A stretch of DNA of 64,000 nucleotides from Prorocentrum cordatum. Lineage: Eukaryota > Sar > Dinophyceae > Prorocentrales > Prorocentraceae. Made by a program: the position numbers and the translations under genes. The stretch is taken from contig CAUYUJ010020738.1 in NCBI GenBank assembly GCA_963575745.1, positions 267,014 to 331,013 of the forward strand. The letters are read 5' to 3'. A model generated the notes under the pieces. It saw only the letters and a list, made by a program, of their open reading frames with translations, was not told the origin of the DNA and made no database searches. Below are positions 39,243 to 50,461 of this stretch, piece by piece (position 1 is the first letter of the stretch; every line of letters starts with the position of its first letter).

Positions 39243-40379
39243 GCGGCAAGCGTTGCACAGGCGGCCTGAGCTCGAGTGCGTGCGCCATGACTAAAAAAAC
39301 CATATCCCTCCTCGTCCTCCACCAAGTCACCCTCCTCCTCCTGCGGATCCCTTGCCCCGAAGTTGCGAACCCTGGGTTTCCCGTGCTGATGCCAGAACAT
39401 CAAGGGCCAGAGATTTCAAATGGTCGCGGCAGCGGGTAGGCTGAACTAGCGGAAGAGGGAGAGGGGGGAGGGGGGAAGGGCGCATGCGTTTGGAAAGGGG
39501 CGGGAACAACAGCGATATCGATGAACAGCGCGAGGGCGGGATGGAGCGCGCAGCGCTAAGATTGCGGCATAGGGGGAGGGGGCCGTTTTTTTTTTGTTTC
39601 CAGCGCATGGCGCTATACCAATCGCACCACTGCGACGTCATCGCCGCGCGGGCGCCGAGAGCACGGCGTCCGCGCGCCACGCCTGGATGGAGCCTCCAGC
39701 CTTCCATCGGTCGGGGCGCGCTGACAGCCTGACCGCGTGCTCGAACGTCTCCACCAATACCTGGCGCGCGCCATCACCAACGGCGCAGGCGCGCACTCTG
39801 CCAGCCACTCCTTCGAGCAGAACGACGTCGCCAACCTCGATGGCAAGGCCAGAGACAGACATTCGATCTGCTATTGGCACCCGCGCCCCATCAAGAAACG
39901 ACGTCCTCCCCAGGGGGGCCATCGCCGAACGCGCGGCCCCCCAAGGCCATCAGGTGAACATTAACCACAGACGCCAAGCATGATACTTCAAAGTTCCTGT
40001 TGTTGACGATTGGGTCCATGCAGCACTTCATCCGGATGTGCAACCGCTCGACCACAAATGCATATATCCGGGCGGCGCTGGTCTGCCCTCGCGGTCCCAC
40101 TGGTCGGCCGCGACAAATGTCACGTGGTGCTTCGGAAGGGCATTCGCTGTGCCGTGCGCCTCTTTATGCAGTCGAAGGTGCTCGGCGTGGGCTCGCCGCA
40201 ACTGCGCCGCCCCTTCGCGCGAGCCAACGCGCCCCTGCTTTACCGCGCACATCATGTCCAGCGTCGCGCGCGCAGCTCGGAACGACGCCGCCTGCTTGTC
40301 GAGCGCCGCGTCGAGAAGGCGCAGCTCCGCGAAATGCCTGGGAGGGGGATGATGAGGAGGAGAAGGAGAGAAGGAGAGG

Positions 40380-40440
40380 GGGGAGAGAGGAGGAGGAGGA
40401 GGAGGAGGAGGAGGAGGAGGAGGAGGAGGAGGGAGGAGGC
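40380..40440. repeat. GGA microsatellite inside the transposase-like gene
   Basis: Near-pure (GGA)n; on the minus strand it encodes a poly-Pro run in frame with the flanking protein, so it has expanded within coding or intronic sequence. Confidence 0.93.
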
Positions 40441-41649
40441 GAGAGGAGGGGGGGGTGCAGCTAGCTTGAGAAGCGCATACATGCCAAGGAGCTCTGACGC
40501 AGAGGCCCGTATCTCGTCCTCCTTCGGGGCGCGGCGCTCGTCGAATATCTTGTGCGAATATGTCGACTTCGCTCTCCCATGCGCAGGGGGCAGCCACCAG
40601 CACTTGATCCTCGAATATGACGTCCAGCCCCTCCCCGCACGCCTGCGCCAGCAAGGCAACTTCCGTGGTGAATACGCAATCTTGCAATGCCGTGTGGACC
40701 CAATCGATGACAGCGCTGTCCACCGCGCCCGCATGGCGGCGCAATTCAGGGCCCAGCAGGACGCCGCGGGGCGCGAACTTGAGCCCGCACGTCTTTTGCA
40801 GTTTCTCGAAGCGGTCCTTTGTCATTGCCCCTGCAGTCCACCGAGCGCGCGCTGCGCTGAGAAGATCAGCAGCAGCGAACACATCTGCACCGGTGTGCAA
40901 TCGGAACTGCGTCGGATCTGCACAAGAAACTTCAACGAATCTTGATGTGTTCAACTCAGCCGTGCTTGAGCTTTTCTTGAGCACGTTGCAGTGTCGCAAG
41001 CGCGGCCAAGCTGTTGGCGCCGTTCCGTTCAACGACATGCGGTGGCCACCGAGATCGGCGATCGTGAACTCGATGCGTGCGAAGATGAGAATGCCCGTGC
41101 CGAAGACAGTAATGGGGGCGCCTGCCGTCGCAAGGCCAGTCGGAGATAGCAGGTGCAACTGCAGGTACTTGCCAAACATGGCGCCCCAATCGCCCTGGGC
41201 CTGCTTGAACCAGCTGCGGCGAACAACCACAGGTGTGAACCACGCGTTGTCACTGCGATGTTGCTCACCCCAAGCTCCAGGAACGCGAGCGATAAGTTCA
41301 TGCTTTTTTTGCCGTCGCCGACGTCGAACATGCCACCAGGGCTGAACTCACCATGCCCGATAACCAGCGTCCACGGGCGCTCCTGGCTCGGAGCACTGCA
41401 TCGCCGCAGCGCGGCCGCGAACAACTCTTGCAGCGCTCCGCTCTCTGATGCCATCATGAAGGGTAGCTTGTTGGGCTCCGCCAGGGGCCAACTCCAGCTT
41501 CCGCCGCTCACCAGCGGCATGTTCAACTCGTGGCGGACGCGCTCGAACCGTTCATGGTTCGTCCTGTTGGTTTCATTTCGCACATCGAAACCTTGGCGGG
41601 TAAGTCCGCCGCCACCTCGCGAATCGTCTTCAGAAGCCTCGTGAGCCCC

Positions 41650-41735
41650 TGGGGGAGGGGAGGATAGGGGGGGGGCGGAGGAGGAGGAGGAGGAGGAGAG
41701 GGAGGAGGATGAAGAGGAGGACGGGGCCTCGATCG
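41650..41735. repeat. GGA-rich microsatellite near the gene 5' end
   Basis: GAGGAGGAGGAGGAGGAG with a poly-G stretch; minus-strand translation is Pro-rich or Leu-rich depending on frame. It separates the ATG at 41763 from the first conserved block. Confidence 0.9.
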
Positions 41736-41837
41736 AAAGCGACGGCGAACCCCCGGCGGCATGCCGCTGGAGCGCAAGCGCTGCGGCGTTGGAGGGCCAC
41801 GCCGCCGCGCCCTTCGCGCGGCGTTGGGGCGCAAACG

Positions 41838-41860
41838 CTTGAGCCAGAAACGGCTACGGA
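41838..41860 (-). other. Near-perfect relict DinoSL (minus strand)
   Basis: Minus-strand reading gives TCCGTAGCC, then GTTTC, then TGGCTCAAG. Compared with the 22-nt DinoSL there is one substitution and one inserted base. It is 75 bases upstream of the minus-strand ATG at 41763. This is one of the two closest matches in the window. Confidence 0.8.
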
Positions 41861-41929
41861 CGGGAACAACGCGAGGCGATGAATGCGGCAGGATCAGCGC
41901 AATCGCTGGGCGGGGGAGGAACAGCCCAA

Positions 41930-42390
41930 AGAGGAGCAACGCAAAACGCTGGAGGAGGGAGGGGCAGCGCAAGCGCTGGCGGGGGAACAGCGCAAGCGCT
42001 GGAGGGGGGAGGAGCAGCGCAAAACGCTGGATGGGGGGAGAAGCAGCGCAAAGCGCTGGAGGAGCGAGGAGCAGCGCAAGCGCTGCTGGGGGACAAGCGC
42101 AAGCGCTGGATGGGGAGACGGGCGGCGCAAAACGCTGGATGGGGGGAGGAGCAGCGCGAGCGCTGGTGGGGAACAGCGCGAGCGCTGGGGGGAGGAGCAG
42201 CGCCAAACGCTGGAAGGGGGGAGGGGCAGCGCAAAGCGCTGGATAGTGCCAAAAGCGCTGGTGGGGGAACAGCGCAAGCGCTGGGGGGATAGGAGCAGCG
42301 CGAAGCGCTGGAGGGGGGAGGGGCAGCGCAACGCGCTGGATAATGCAAACAGCATGAAAACACGAAGCGCTGGCAGCGCAAAGCGCTCGA
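41930..42390. repeat. Minisatellite of GCGCAAAGCGCTGG palindromes
   Basis: About 17 units of 25-33 bases alternate AGCGCAAACGCTGG or AGCGCAAGCGCTGG palindromes with GGGGGGAGGAGC spacers. It belongs to the same palindrome theme as 23.9, 29.5 and 36 kb. The overlapping ORFs are repeat shadows. Confidence 0.9.
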
Positions 42391-42765
42391 GGAAAAAACA
42401 TACATACGACGCTATGGGGGGGCAGACATAACGCATTCTTCTGTTAAAAGATAAGCAATGGTAAAACACGTATGTTCGCAACGCATTTTGCACAAAAAAG
42501 GAAAGAGCAATGAAAAAAACAAAACTAACTAGAACGCAACTTCCATAACTAGAGCCACTCCAAAACTACCTTCCCCATAACTTACACGCTGTGGAAACCG
42601 CTTCAACAACCAAAACCCTTCCGTATCTTCCACAACTTGCACCGTTCAAGTTATGTAAGATTTGGCAGATCAAGGTAAGATCTGGAAGATCAAATTAAGA
42701 TCTGGAAGATCAGAACTTCCCCACAACTGCCAGAACTAGTTATGAGCATATCAGCAGGACCATCT
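42391..42765. other. AT-richer spacer with short direct repeats
   Basis: Contains AACTTCCATAACTAGAGCC-type and AAGATCTGGAAGATCA repeats (two to three copies, 42665-42715). No gene. Confidence 0.5.
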
Positions 42766-43010
42766 CCGGCGCTGCACCAGGCGCACCGGGCGTGTCCCAA
42801 CCCGGCGCCCTTGCTCGAGACATCCTCGCAAAATCGCGCCACGGGCCACGGGCCCCCAGCGCACCCCCACGGACCATTTCCGGCGCTGCACTGGGCGCAC
42901 CAGGCGCGTCGGGCGTGTCCCAACCCAGCGCCCTCGTTCGAGACATCCTGGCAAAATCGCCACACGGGCCCCCAGCGCACCCCCAGGGACCCCCAGGTGA
43001 TCCCCGCCCG
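42766..43010. repeat. About 120-bp tandem duplication
   Basis: TCCGGCGCTGCACCAGGCGC, CGTGTCCCAACCCGGCGCCC, CGAGACATCCT-GCAAAATCG and GGGCCCCCAGCGCACCCCCA occur twice (from 42766 and from 42880). Confidence 0.85.
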
Positions 43011-45245
43011 CCCGATCCTCACCCTCCCTGATCTTCATTCTCCTCATCCTCGCTCCCCCGATCCTCACCCGCCGCACCAACGCCACCCGCTCATTATCAC
43101 TATCGTCATCGAGCACAGGCGCACGCGCCTTTTCACAATAAAACAGAAACTCCCGATCAACCGCAGAGCGGCGGGCTTGCACATCGGGCGCAATTTGTTC
43201 GTTCTCGCCAAAAACCTTTCCCAGCGGCAGAAACTCATTTCATCGTTCGTCATGCCATATGAAGAGGGATACGAAGAACGGTAAGGAGAAGAACACGGTC
43301 AAGAGAAGGTGGACACTGGAGATGACAAATCGAATGCGGAGCAGCACGCACACAGAGCAATCAGGGAACGACGGCAAACGACACGGCTGGCAATTCGGGT
43401 GCGTCCAAGATGAGGGTGCGGACTAAGGTGTGTCTGTGTGGATGCTTTTTCCGGGGCCATGATATCTCCCGGATGTCATGGCTCCCTCTCCTTGTCTCAC
43501 GTTCCCCGGCCCCCACCCCCCTCGTCTGCGCTCATGCCTCGGGCCATGGTTTTCTAAACCCTCTCCTCCACGCTTTCCTTTTGAATGCCCCCGAGTGACA
43601 TCAGCGTGCAGGTTGCTAGGGGCTAGGCTTCCTCTGATCGGGCCCTCTCGAGGCACCCCTCTGTCTCTCAATCCCTGTCTCTGCCTGTCCGCCTCCACGC
43701 GGGGCGCTCCAGAAAGGGCGTCGCATGTGGCGTGTCTCGCCTCAGGCGGAATGCCGGCGGAAGGCAGGCGGCGGGTCCGCCGGCTGACGCCGGTGGAAGG
43801 TGGCGGAAGAAAAAACGAGACGTGAACATCTTGGGGTTCAGAATTTCCCGAATCGGGCGCGTGTGCTCTGCAGACCTCTGACTTCGTGATTATCTCACAG
43901 CGTGGACCCCCAGAGGTCTAGACCCGTTTCCACGGTCCTGGGGCCTTGTACCGCCAGGGGCCGATGCCTGCCAAAAACTTGCCGTCGTATCTTTGTTTAC
44001 GACGAGAGCACGCCAGGGTCTGGAAGCACTGGGGCACGTTGCGCTTCTGCCTACCGCGGTCTGCTGACCCTGCCCCCCACTTGAGCGACCCAGCCCTCCT
44101 CCTCTCGCCTTCTCGCCTACTCTGGGGTAGGCACGTCAAATACGAGGCCAGCATGCGCGCAGTGGCCCTGGAGACCCACAGGAGGCATGGGACACCCTAG
44201 GAAGTCGAAAGATCGACAGCAGCTGTGCCCTTCCAGCTGGACTTCTTGTTGCGTGCATCCACTGGCTCCCTGTCTTGCGCGCCTGGGGCCTCGTGGGTGC
44301 GTGGCTGCAGCGCATCAAACGGTCGTTGTCTAAGTGTGGTCTTGACCGTGCAAAGCCACTGGGGGTTTGCAGCAAGGGGCGACTGAGACCACTGTTCCTC
44401 CCTTGCCAGGGTGAGCGAGGTGCGGCACCCGCGCGCGAGCTCAAAGGATACCATCGTTAAGGTCGTCCTCGGGCTTCTATAATTGGAGACCCTTTCGTAG
44501 CTGATCTGATTTCCTGTCATCCTCTGTTCCACCCGTCCAGTCTTTGCAGGATGTTGCAGTGGTGGATCACAATCATCCGCTGGCTGGCAAGGACGCGCTT
44601 ACTTGTTTTGTGTGCCTCCTGCGCAACTTGAGCTTGCTCCGCACCGCATGGGATTTGTTTGAGATTGTCACAAGTTCCAGGTCCGCGTCTGGTGACCTGA
44701 ATGCTTCCCTGTGGCTCCACTTCGTGTTGTATGTGTAAGCCAGATGATTGCACGATCTGTTTTCGCTTTTCTACCCATCGAGCGAGCCACGCGAGCATGC
44801 CTGACGGCTACTCGGCCCTGTGCAGGGCATGGGTGAGCAATCAGTCTACCCGCCAGACAACCAATATGTGAATCGCGCACAGAATATGGAATTGGGAATT
44901 CGAAAAATGCCGAAGAGGGAGAGGGAAGGGAAGGAGGGAGGGGGACCAGGGGGGGAGAAGGGACGGGCATCACACCTTCATCATGCAGAGGTCGATGTAC
45001 TGCTCCTCCCTGCCCGGCGTTTGCAGCGCCTGCACCAAAGAATTCTTTACGCTTCGCGTATCCCCACCAGCCCATCTCACAGCAGCAACTCTCGCGAAGC
45101 ATGCCGGCAGTCATGTTTTTCAGGCGTGTGTCCGCAGGGCCCCGCATATCTCCCCTGTTCCTCCTTCCTCCCGCCTCCTTGTACATCCTCCTTGTGGGGG
45201 GAGCGGGAGAAGGACGAGGCGAAGGAGGAGGGAGAGAAAGCGCTC
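43011..45245. other. Gene-poor spacer
   Basis: I find no supported gene over about 2.2 kb. Overlapping ORFs of 60-145 codons show no conserved motif or frame bias. Confidence 0.4.
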
Positions 45246-45246
45246 C

Positions 45247-45935
45247 TCGTGGTTTGAGTCGTTGGGGGTTTCTCGTCCTGGTCTGAGTCGTTCGGGCCCT
45301 TCTTCCTGGTGTGAGTCGTTCGGGCTCTTCGTGGTGTGAGTCGTTCGGGCTCTTCGTCCTGGTGTGAGTCGTTCGGGCTTCTCGTGGTGTGAGTTGTTCG
45401 GGCCCCTCGTCCTGGTGTGAGTCGTTCGGGCCCCTCCTCCTGGTGTGACTCGTTCGGGCTCCTCGTGGTGTGAGTCGTTCGGGGCCCGCGTCGTGGTGTG
45501 AGTCCTTCGGGCTCCTCGTGGTGTGAGTCGTTCGGGCGCCTCGTCCTGGTGTGAGTTGTTCGGGCCCCTCCTTGTGGTGTGAGTCGTTCGGCCTCTTCGT
45601 GGTGTGAGTCGTTCGGGCCCCTCGTCCTGATGTGAGTCCTTCGGGCTCCTCGTGGAACCCCTTGGGGGCCTCTTGGAGCCTCGTGTGGCCTCTTGGGGGC
45701 CTCTTGGGGGCCTCTTGGGGGCCTTTTGGGGGCCTCTTGGGGCGTCGTGGGCCTCTTGGGGGCCTCTTGGGGGCCTCTTGGGGGCCTCTTGGGGGCCTCT
45801 TGGGGCCTCGTGGGGCCTCTTGCTCTTCGGGCCGCTTGGGGGCCTCTTGGGGGCCTCTTGGGGTCTTCTTGGGAGCCTCCTGGGGGCCTCTTGGCGCCAT
45901 ATTGGGGCCTCTTGCGACCTCCGCAGAAGCGCAAA
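45247..45935. repeat. Minisatellite: GTGAGTCGTTCGGG units then CCTCTTGGGGG units
   Basis: Bases 45247-45655 are about 16 units of 25-28 bases, in two forms: GTGTGAGTCGTTCGGGCTCC plus TCGTG, and the same with CCCCTCGTCCTG. Bases 45655-45935 are 12-base GGGGGCCTCTT units. Minus-strand translations (Arg/Thr/His/Pro-rich) give ORFs of 300-430 codons that are artefacts. The same two-part array recurs at 54.8, 58.3 and 60.1 kb. Confidence 0.95.
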
Positions 45936-46004
45936 GGAGAGCTGCCCCCTGAGAAGGACAAAATGAGCCCAAAACCTTCGTAAAATCAATGATTGGAGTA
46001 GGAG

Positions 46005-46130
46005 GCAGAGCAGCAGTAGTACGATGAGTAGTAGCAGCAGTAGTTGTAGTAGACTTCGTAGTAGCAGTAGAAGTAGTAGTGGGAGTAGTAACAGTAGGAG
46101 TCGTCGTAGTAGTCGTAGTAGTCGTTGTAG
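46005..46130. repeat. AGT-type microsatellite
   Basis: Interrupted AGTAGTAGC/CGTAGTAGT over about 125 bases, which translates as Ser-, Tyr- or Leu-rich runs. Confidence 0.9.
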
Positions 46131-46188
46131 TAAATGACTGAGGGCGGCCGTCGTCGAAACCAGCGATCTTTCCCGACCAGCGTTGTTG

Positions 46189-46235
46189 TCGTTGCCACTC
46201 TGGCTTCTAGTATTGGAGTGTGGCTGTGAGCTTCG
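46189..46235 (+). other. Relict DinoSL and leader without a gene
   Basis: TCGTTGCCACTCTGGCTTCT followed by AG matches the DinoSL core (GCCA-T-T-GGCT). It is followed by GTGTGGCTGTGAGCTTCGCT CCGCC-type leader sequence as at 47.4 and 50.4 kb, but the downstream helicase sequence is missing or unrecognisable. Confidence 0.55.
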
Positions 46236-47367
46236 CTCCGCCGACCCGTAACGCACGCGCCTACTGTGTTTTTTGGCGCGAGGTGGCTTGTGTGCGCAAA
46301 TGCCGCACGTAGCCCAGCACCGCTACGAGATCTCCATTTTTGCATCTGATGTGAGTCATATTATTCTCCAGTCGCCCCGCGTTCGTGTCAGCAGGTCGTC
46401 GTGGCGGTTAGCGCTCGGCGACATGCAGGCACGGCGGTCAGCGCGAGATGTCTCAGAGACGCGCCACTGTCGAGATTTTCTCGGCACGATCCATCGTCAT
46501 TGCGACATCAGACCATGGATTCCCCTTCACACCTATACACGCATGTATTCAATACAGAAGCACGCATAAATCAAAGGCGGTTCGACACACATCAAGAATG
46601 CACAGAAAGACATGCACCGAAGTTCAACGTTGTCCTCTGCCTCTTCCCAAGAGAGTAAAAGTGGTGCGCCAGTTTTCCTGCGGATGTTGAGTAGGCACAT
46701 GTGGAGGTCTGGGAGTCGTCGTTCCAAGGGTCGTCTGCCGCGCTCGCGTGCAGGTGACGCGTGGAGCGTTACGCAACGCGTGGGCTGAAGTGGTTCGCTT
46801 TGCCTTCTGGAAAGACGGGACGCAGTAGATTTCGGTAGAACGCTCTTCGTAGTCGTGCAGGAGTACAGTGCGCTGAGAGGTCTTGCAGGTATGCAAGAGC
46901 TCGAGGCTCTCAACATGACTGTCGGCGTATCCCGTCACAGTCCATGTAGTGGATCGAGGCTTATCGTGCCTCCGGGCGTCCAGGGGCCTGGGGTCTAGTT
47001 CTCTGGTGTTGCAGGTGTTCCGATTGTCAGGATATAGTATTATACACGGTTGTCCTTGGTGCAGTTTCAGGTAATTTCCAAGGTTCCCACAGGGTGAGTC
47101 GATCGGGTTTCTCGCGGCGTGAGCAGTTCGGGCTACTGGGGCTAGTGGGAGTCGGTCGGGCCTTTCCGTGCGTGTGAGACGTTCGGGATCGTCCTGCAAG
47201 GAGTCGTGACCTCTGGTAGAATTGAAATTGGTCGTTCCGCTCCTCGTCTTCTTCCTCCGTTTCCTTCTCGGAGTTCTTGTCGTGCGGTCACGCAGGTTTT
47301 CACCTGCGTGGTTCGGGCCATTGCCGAAGGCTAAGGAGCGCCCAGGAGTGCCCCAGCGTTGTCGTCG

Positions 47368-48080
47368 CTGTTGCCACTTTGGCTTACAGCATTGCGGTTC
47401 GGCTGTGAGCTTAGCTCCGCCCATGGGCACAAGCTTCTTTTTTTCTGGTTTCCTTGCTGTCGGCATGGAGAGGTGCTGGTACGCCCTGATACTTTGGCTT
47501 GCGTAAGGGGCCCCGTGGAGCGAGGAGGGCGAGGAGTCGGTGATCATGCCTCCTTTTTGTGGCAAGTTCCGATCGTCGCCGCACTGCCGTCGCCCAGCAT
47601 ACATGGCGGAGTGTTTGCCGCCAGAGCTAGTTCTGCACATAAACCAGAACGCCGTCAGAGCACTAGTTTTCGCGAAGCAGGCTGTCGCGGTCAAATTCGC
47701 TCACATTACGAAGAAGCCGATGCAGGATGGCAGCGGTGACCTCAATTGCATGAGGAAGCTCGTCGCTCAGGTAGGCACGAGTTTGCATTTCCATGCGTGC
47801 AGCATGAACCCGTTCACCGACCAAGACGCCCGTTGGCGCGTAGACTTCGTCGGCGACGTTGCAACTGTGAAGCATCGCATGGCGGGGATGATAAGTACGC
47901 TGGAGTGTCGAACGTGGGCATCCAGGGCAACGCGCGTAGCGCAGGTTTTTGAGACCCTGTCATTGCTCACCCTCACGTGAGCCCACTTAGTTGGAAGCAG
48001 CTTATCGGAGCGGATCGCTCTATGTCGGCACGGCAGCGCCGAGAAATGAGCATGCTATTCGCATCAGGCGCAGTGGGCCA
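47368..48080 (+). pseudogene. Decayed, internally deleted copy of the 50.5 kb helicase N-terminus
   Basis: Begins with a relict DinoSL (47368-47389), the GTGAGCTTAGCTCCGCC leader and GGCATGGAGAGGTGC around the start codon, as in the 50.4 kb gene. About 315 bases of coding equivalent are missing after 47515. The matching blocks are MAECLPPELVLHINQNAVRA with KFAHITKKPMQDGSGDLNCM (gene copy: IADCLPPHLVRAIELHAVRA), then a second deletion of about 325 bases joins directly to a FTDQDARWRVDFVGDVAT block (copy at 51410). Similarity runs out near 48080. Stops and deletions make it non-functional. Confidence 0.75.
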
Positions 48081-48475
48081 TGAGCAGTCCTTCCCTTTCG
48101 GCGGCATCGTACTTACCCGCAAGAGCTTGCACTGAAGGATTTGGTGTATTTCGCTGTGACGATGGCGCATCTCTCGCGCAACAATTCGGCGGGTTTGCTC
48201 GGTACTCCGCGTGGGTGCATTGGGCGAAGTGGTCAAGCTGAGTTCTAGGCGCTAGGTCTCACTGGAATGGATGACAGGGTCACCCAGTCCGACCAGATAA
48301 GCATCTCGTTCGTATCTCTGCAACATCTGTGCGAAGCAGATTGGCAGTTTTTCCTCGGCGGGTGCGTTTAGAATTCCAGGCGGTCCGCTACGGAATTGCC
48401 GAAGGAAGAGCGCTGGTGGTGCGTAGCAGTGACGTTGCTCGGGGGGCCCGACGGCGGCGGCATGGAAACGTCGAA

Positions 48476-48705
48476 AGCGGCGACGACGACCACGACCACG
48501 GTAGCGACGACGACGATGGCCGCTCGACGACGTCGGCGACGACGACGACGACGACCACGACAACGACGACGACGCCGTCGCCGAAGACCACGACGACGAC
48601 GACGACGATTCGTCGAGGACGTCGTGGAGACAACGACGACGACGACTACAACGTGAACGTGAATGGCGACGCTGACGACGCCGACGCCATTTCGACGACA
48701 GGGGG
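48476..48705. repeat. ACG/GAC microsatellite
   Basis: CGACGACGACGACG and ACAACGACG tracts over about 230 bases; Thr-, Arg- or Val-rich translations only. Confidence 0.93.
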
Positions 48706-48959
48706 GGCACTCCTGGTAGCGCTTTCATTCTGGAGAGCGAGCGGAACGCTCGCGGCCATCCTTTTCGTGTCTCGATGTGGCAGGGTTGCTGAGGCAGGTG
48801 AGATCGGCCATGACCCGTGCGGGCTCGCCGCTGTCTCTCAGGATGATGTTTCACTCTTGGCTCCCTTGGCCTCGCCTTCGTGTCAGCATCGTTGTCGCGT
48901 TGACCGCCCGAGGACATGCAAGCGCGGTTGTCACCGCGGAAGGTTCCGGGGACGCGTCA

Positions 48960-49190
48960 CCGACGAGCCTTTTTATGCATATTCTCGTCCTCTTGCCCAA
49001 TACATGCACGCGCATGCATGGAAAACGAACACGCAGAACAGTCCACTCATCCACAATAGTAACACAACAGAAACACCCGACAGAGTTGGAACCGTTCGTC
49101 TCGCTGCCGAGGGCGGTCGATGAGCGCTCGCCAGGCCTGGAAGTAAACTTTCGATGTTCTGTATATTGCGTTCGCGCGCCCTAGGCTCGT
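48960..49190 (+). repeat. Degenerate third copy of the helicase 3' flank
   Basis: Contains CAGAGTTGGAACCG, GGCGGTCGATGAGCGCTCGC and CAGGCCTGGAAGT in the same order as 54440-54545 and 57940-58040. The upstream CATGCACGCGCATGCATGG also parallels the TATGCATACACATGCAC segment of those copies. Confidence 0.55.
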
Positions 49191-49249
49191 CGTGCATTCC
49201 GCACCGCGCTGGCTGAACTGCGCCCGCCTTGTCGTCTCAGACTAAGATA

Positions 49250-49262
49250 GGGGGGGGGGGGG
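49250..49262. repeat. Poly-G run
   Basis: About a dozen G bases after GATAG; a possible assembly weak point. Confidence 0.8.
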
Positions 49263-49349
49263 AAAAGAGAAGGGGGAAAAATAGTTCACACTAGAAGATA
49301 TAGAATGGGAACAAGGTTTCCCCGAAGGTTGCAGGTTCAAACAGGCTTC

Positions 49350-50200
49350 GCAGGGCCTCCCGAGATAATGCCAGCGTTCAGTCCTCTGTGCGTTGCAGAT
49401 TTGTGATTTGTTGTGGTCTCCCATGATGTAAGGTGTGGCGGGCCACTCGTCCTTCCTCGTGCGGGGTTTTTCGGCCCCTTATTGTGCGTGCGCCGTTCGG
49501 ACCGCTCATGATGTGAGTCGTTTGAGCATTTCGTCTTCGTGTGCTCCGTTCGGGCCCCTCCTTGGGCGTGAGTCGCTTGGGCATCTGTGGTGTGAATCGT
49601 TCGGGCCCCCCGTCCTGGTGTGAGTCGTTCGGGGGCTTTCTTGCGTGTGAGACGGTCGGGTTCGTCGTGGTGTGCGTCCTTCGGGCCACTCGTCCTGGCG
49701 TGAGTCGCTCGGGCCCCTCCTTGTGTGTGAGTCGTTCGGGTTCGTCGTGGTGTGTGTCGTCGGAGCCCTTCGTCCTGCTGCGAGTCGTTCGGGCCTTTCT
49801 TTGTCTGCTCGTCGTTCGGGCGTTTCGTGGTGTGAGAAACATTTGGGATCTTCCTGGTGTGCGTCGTTCGGGGGCTTTCGTTCTGGTGTGAGTCGTGCGG
49901 GGTTTCCCTTGTGTGTGAATTGATCGGTCTGCTTGGGTATCAGTAGGTCGGGCTCGTCGTCCTGGTGAGGGTCGTTTGGGAGCTTTCTTGTGTGTGAGTT
50001 GTCGGCCCTCTCGTGGTGTGAGTAGTTCGGGCTTCGTGGCCTAGTGGGACTCGTTCGGGCCTCTCCGTGTGTGTGAGTCGTTCGGGATCCTCATGGAGCG
50101 AGTCGTTCGGGTCCTTCGTCGTCGTGTGAGTCGTTCGGTCCTCTCCTTGTGTGGGTCGTTGGGGTTCCTCGAGGGCTCAGTCGTTCGGGTACCTCGCCAC
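49350..50200. repeat. Minisatellite array of GTGAGTCGTTCGGG units, diverged
   Basis: Starts with the shared boundary block (GATAATGCCAGCGTTCAGTC, TCTGTGCGTTGCAGATTTGT) and continues with about 25 diverged units. It ends about 170 bases before the relict DinoSL of the helicase gene. Confidence 0.9.
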
Positions 50201-50365
50201 CGTCTCGTACCCTTGCCAGTGAGCCCCATGCGTCTCCATGTTCGGTGAATTGCCGAGACTGTGTCGCATTTGCGTGAGGCCCCGGGAGGGTCCGAAGATG
50301 TGTCTTCGGATCATGAAGGGCCTGATGAGTGGCCGAAATCCACAGTTGCTCTACAATTGCAGTCG

Positions 50366-50387
50366 CTGTTGCCATTCTGGCTCACAG
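50366..50387 (+). other. Relict DinoSL of the helicase gene
   Basis: CTGTTGCCATTCTGGCTCAC then AG. Compared with the DinoSL, GCCATT and TGGCTCA are exact; about 18 of 22 positions match with one inserted base before the final AG. It lies 75 bases before ATG 50462, with the leader motif GTGAGCTTAGCTCCGCC at 50403-50419 in between. Confidence 0.75.
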
Positions 50388-50461
50388 CGCTGCGGTGTGG
50401 TTGTGAGCTTAGCTCCGCCTATCAGCAGCCTTTTCTGCCGTTCAGCTTTCTTGCGGTCGGC

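Larger units (their letters stand above)
39638..41763 (-). pseudogene. Transposase-like multi-copy dinoflagellate gene, broken
   Basis: Read on the minus strand from ATG 41763 (MPPGVRRRFRSRPRP). A Pro-rich stretch comes from the CTC/GGA microsatellite, then LLKTIREVAADLPAKV. A frame change near 41600 leads to NHERFERVRHELNMPLVSGG, ALQELFAAALRR, RPWTLVIGHGEFSPGGMFDV and NLSLAFLELG. Another change near 41268 leads to VVVRRSWFKQAQGDWGAMFG, GILIFARIEFTIADLGGHRM, RFVEVSCADPTQFRLH and WVHTALQDCVFTTEVALLAQ (to about 40590). An in-frame poly-Pro tract (40440-40380) interrupts before LLDAALDKQAASFRAARATL. Further frames carry LHIRMKCCMDPIVNNRNFEV and GLAIEVGDVVLLEGVAGRV, ending about 39640. I know this layout from abundant uncharacterised dinoflagellate ORFs; an RNase H-fold DDE transposase is my inference from its size, copy number and the FSPG-type start, not proven. 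A near-perfect DinoSL relic lies upstream. Confidence 0.6.

Noticed and set aside
44668-46256. Minus-strand ORFs of 294-434 codons rich in Arg, Thr, His and Pro
   Set aside because: Translations of the GTGAGTCGTTCGGG and GGGGGCCTCTT arrays; the same pseudo-peptides appear at every array.
49325-49345. tRNA-like GGTTCAAAC
   Set aside because: The flanking bases do not form a T-arm stem and no acceptor or anticodon arm is visible.
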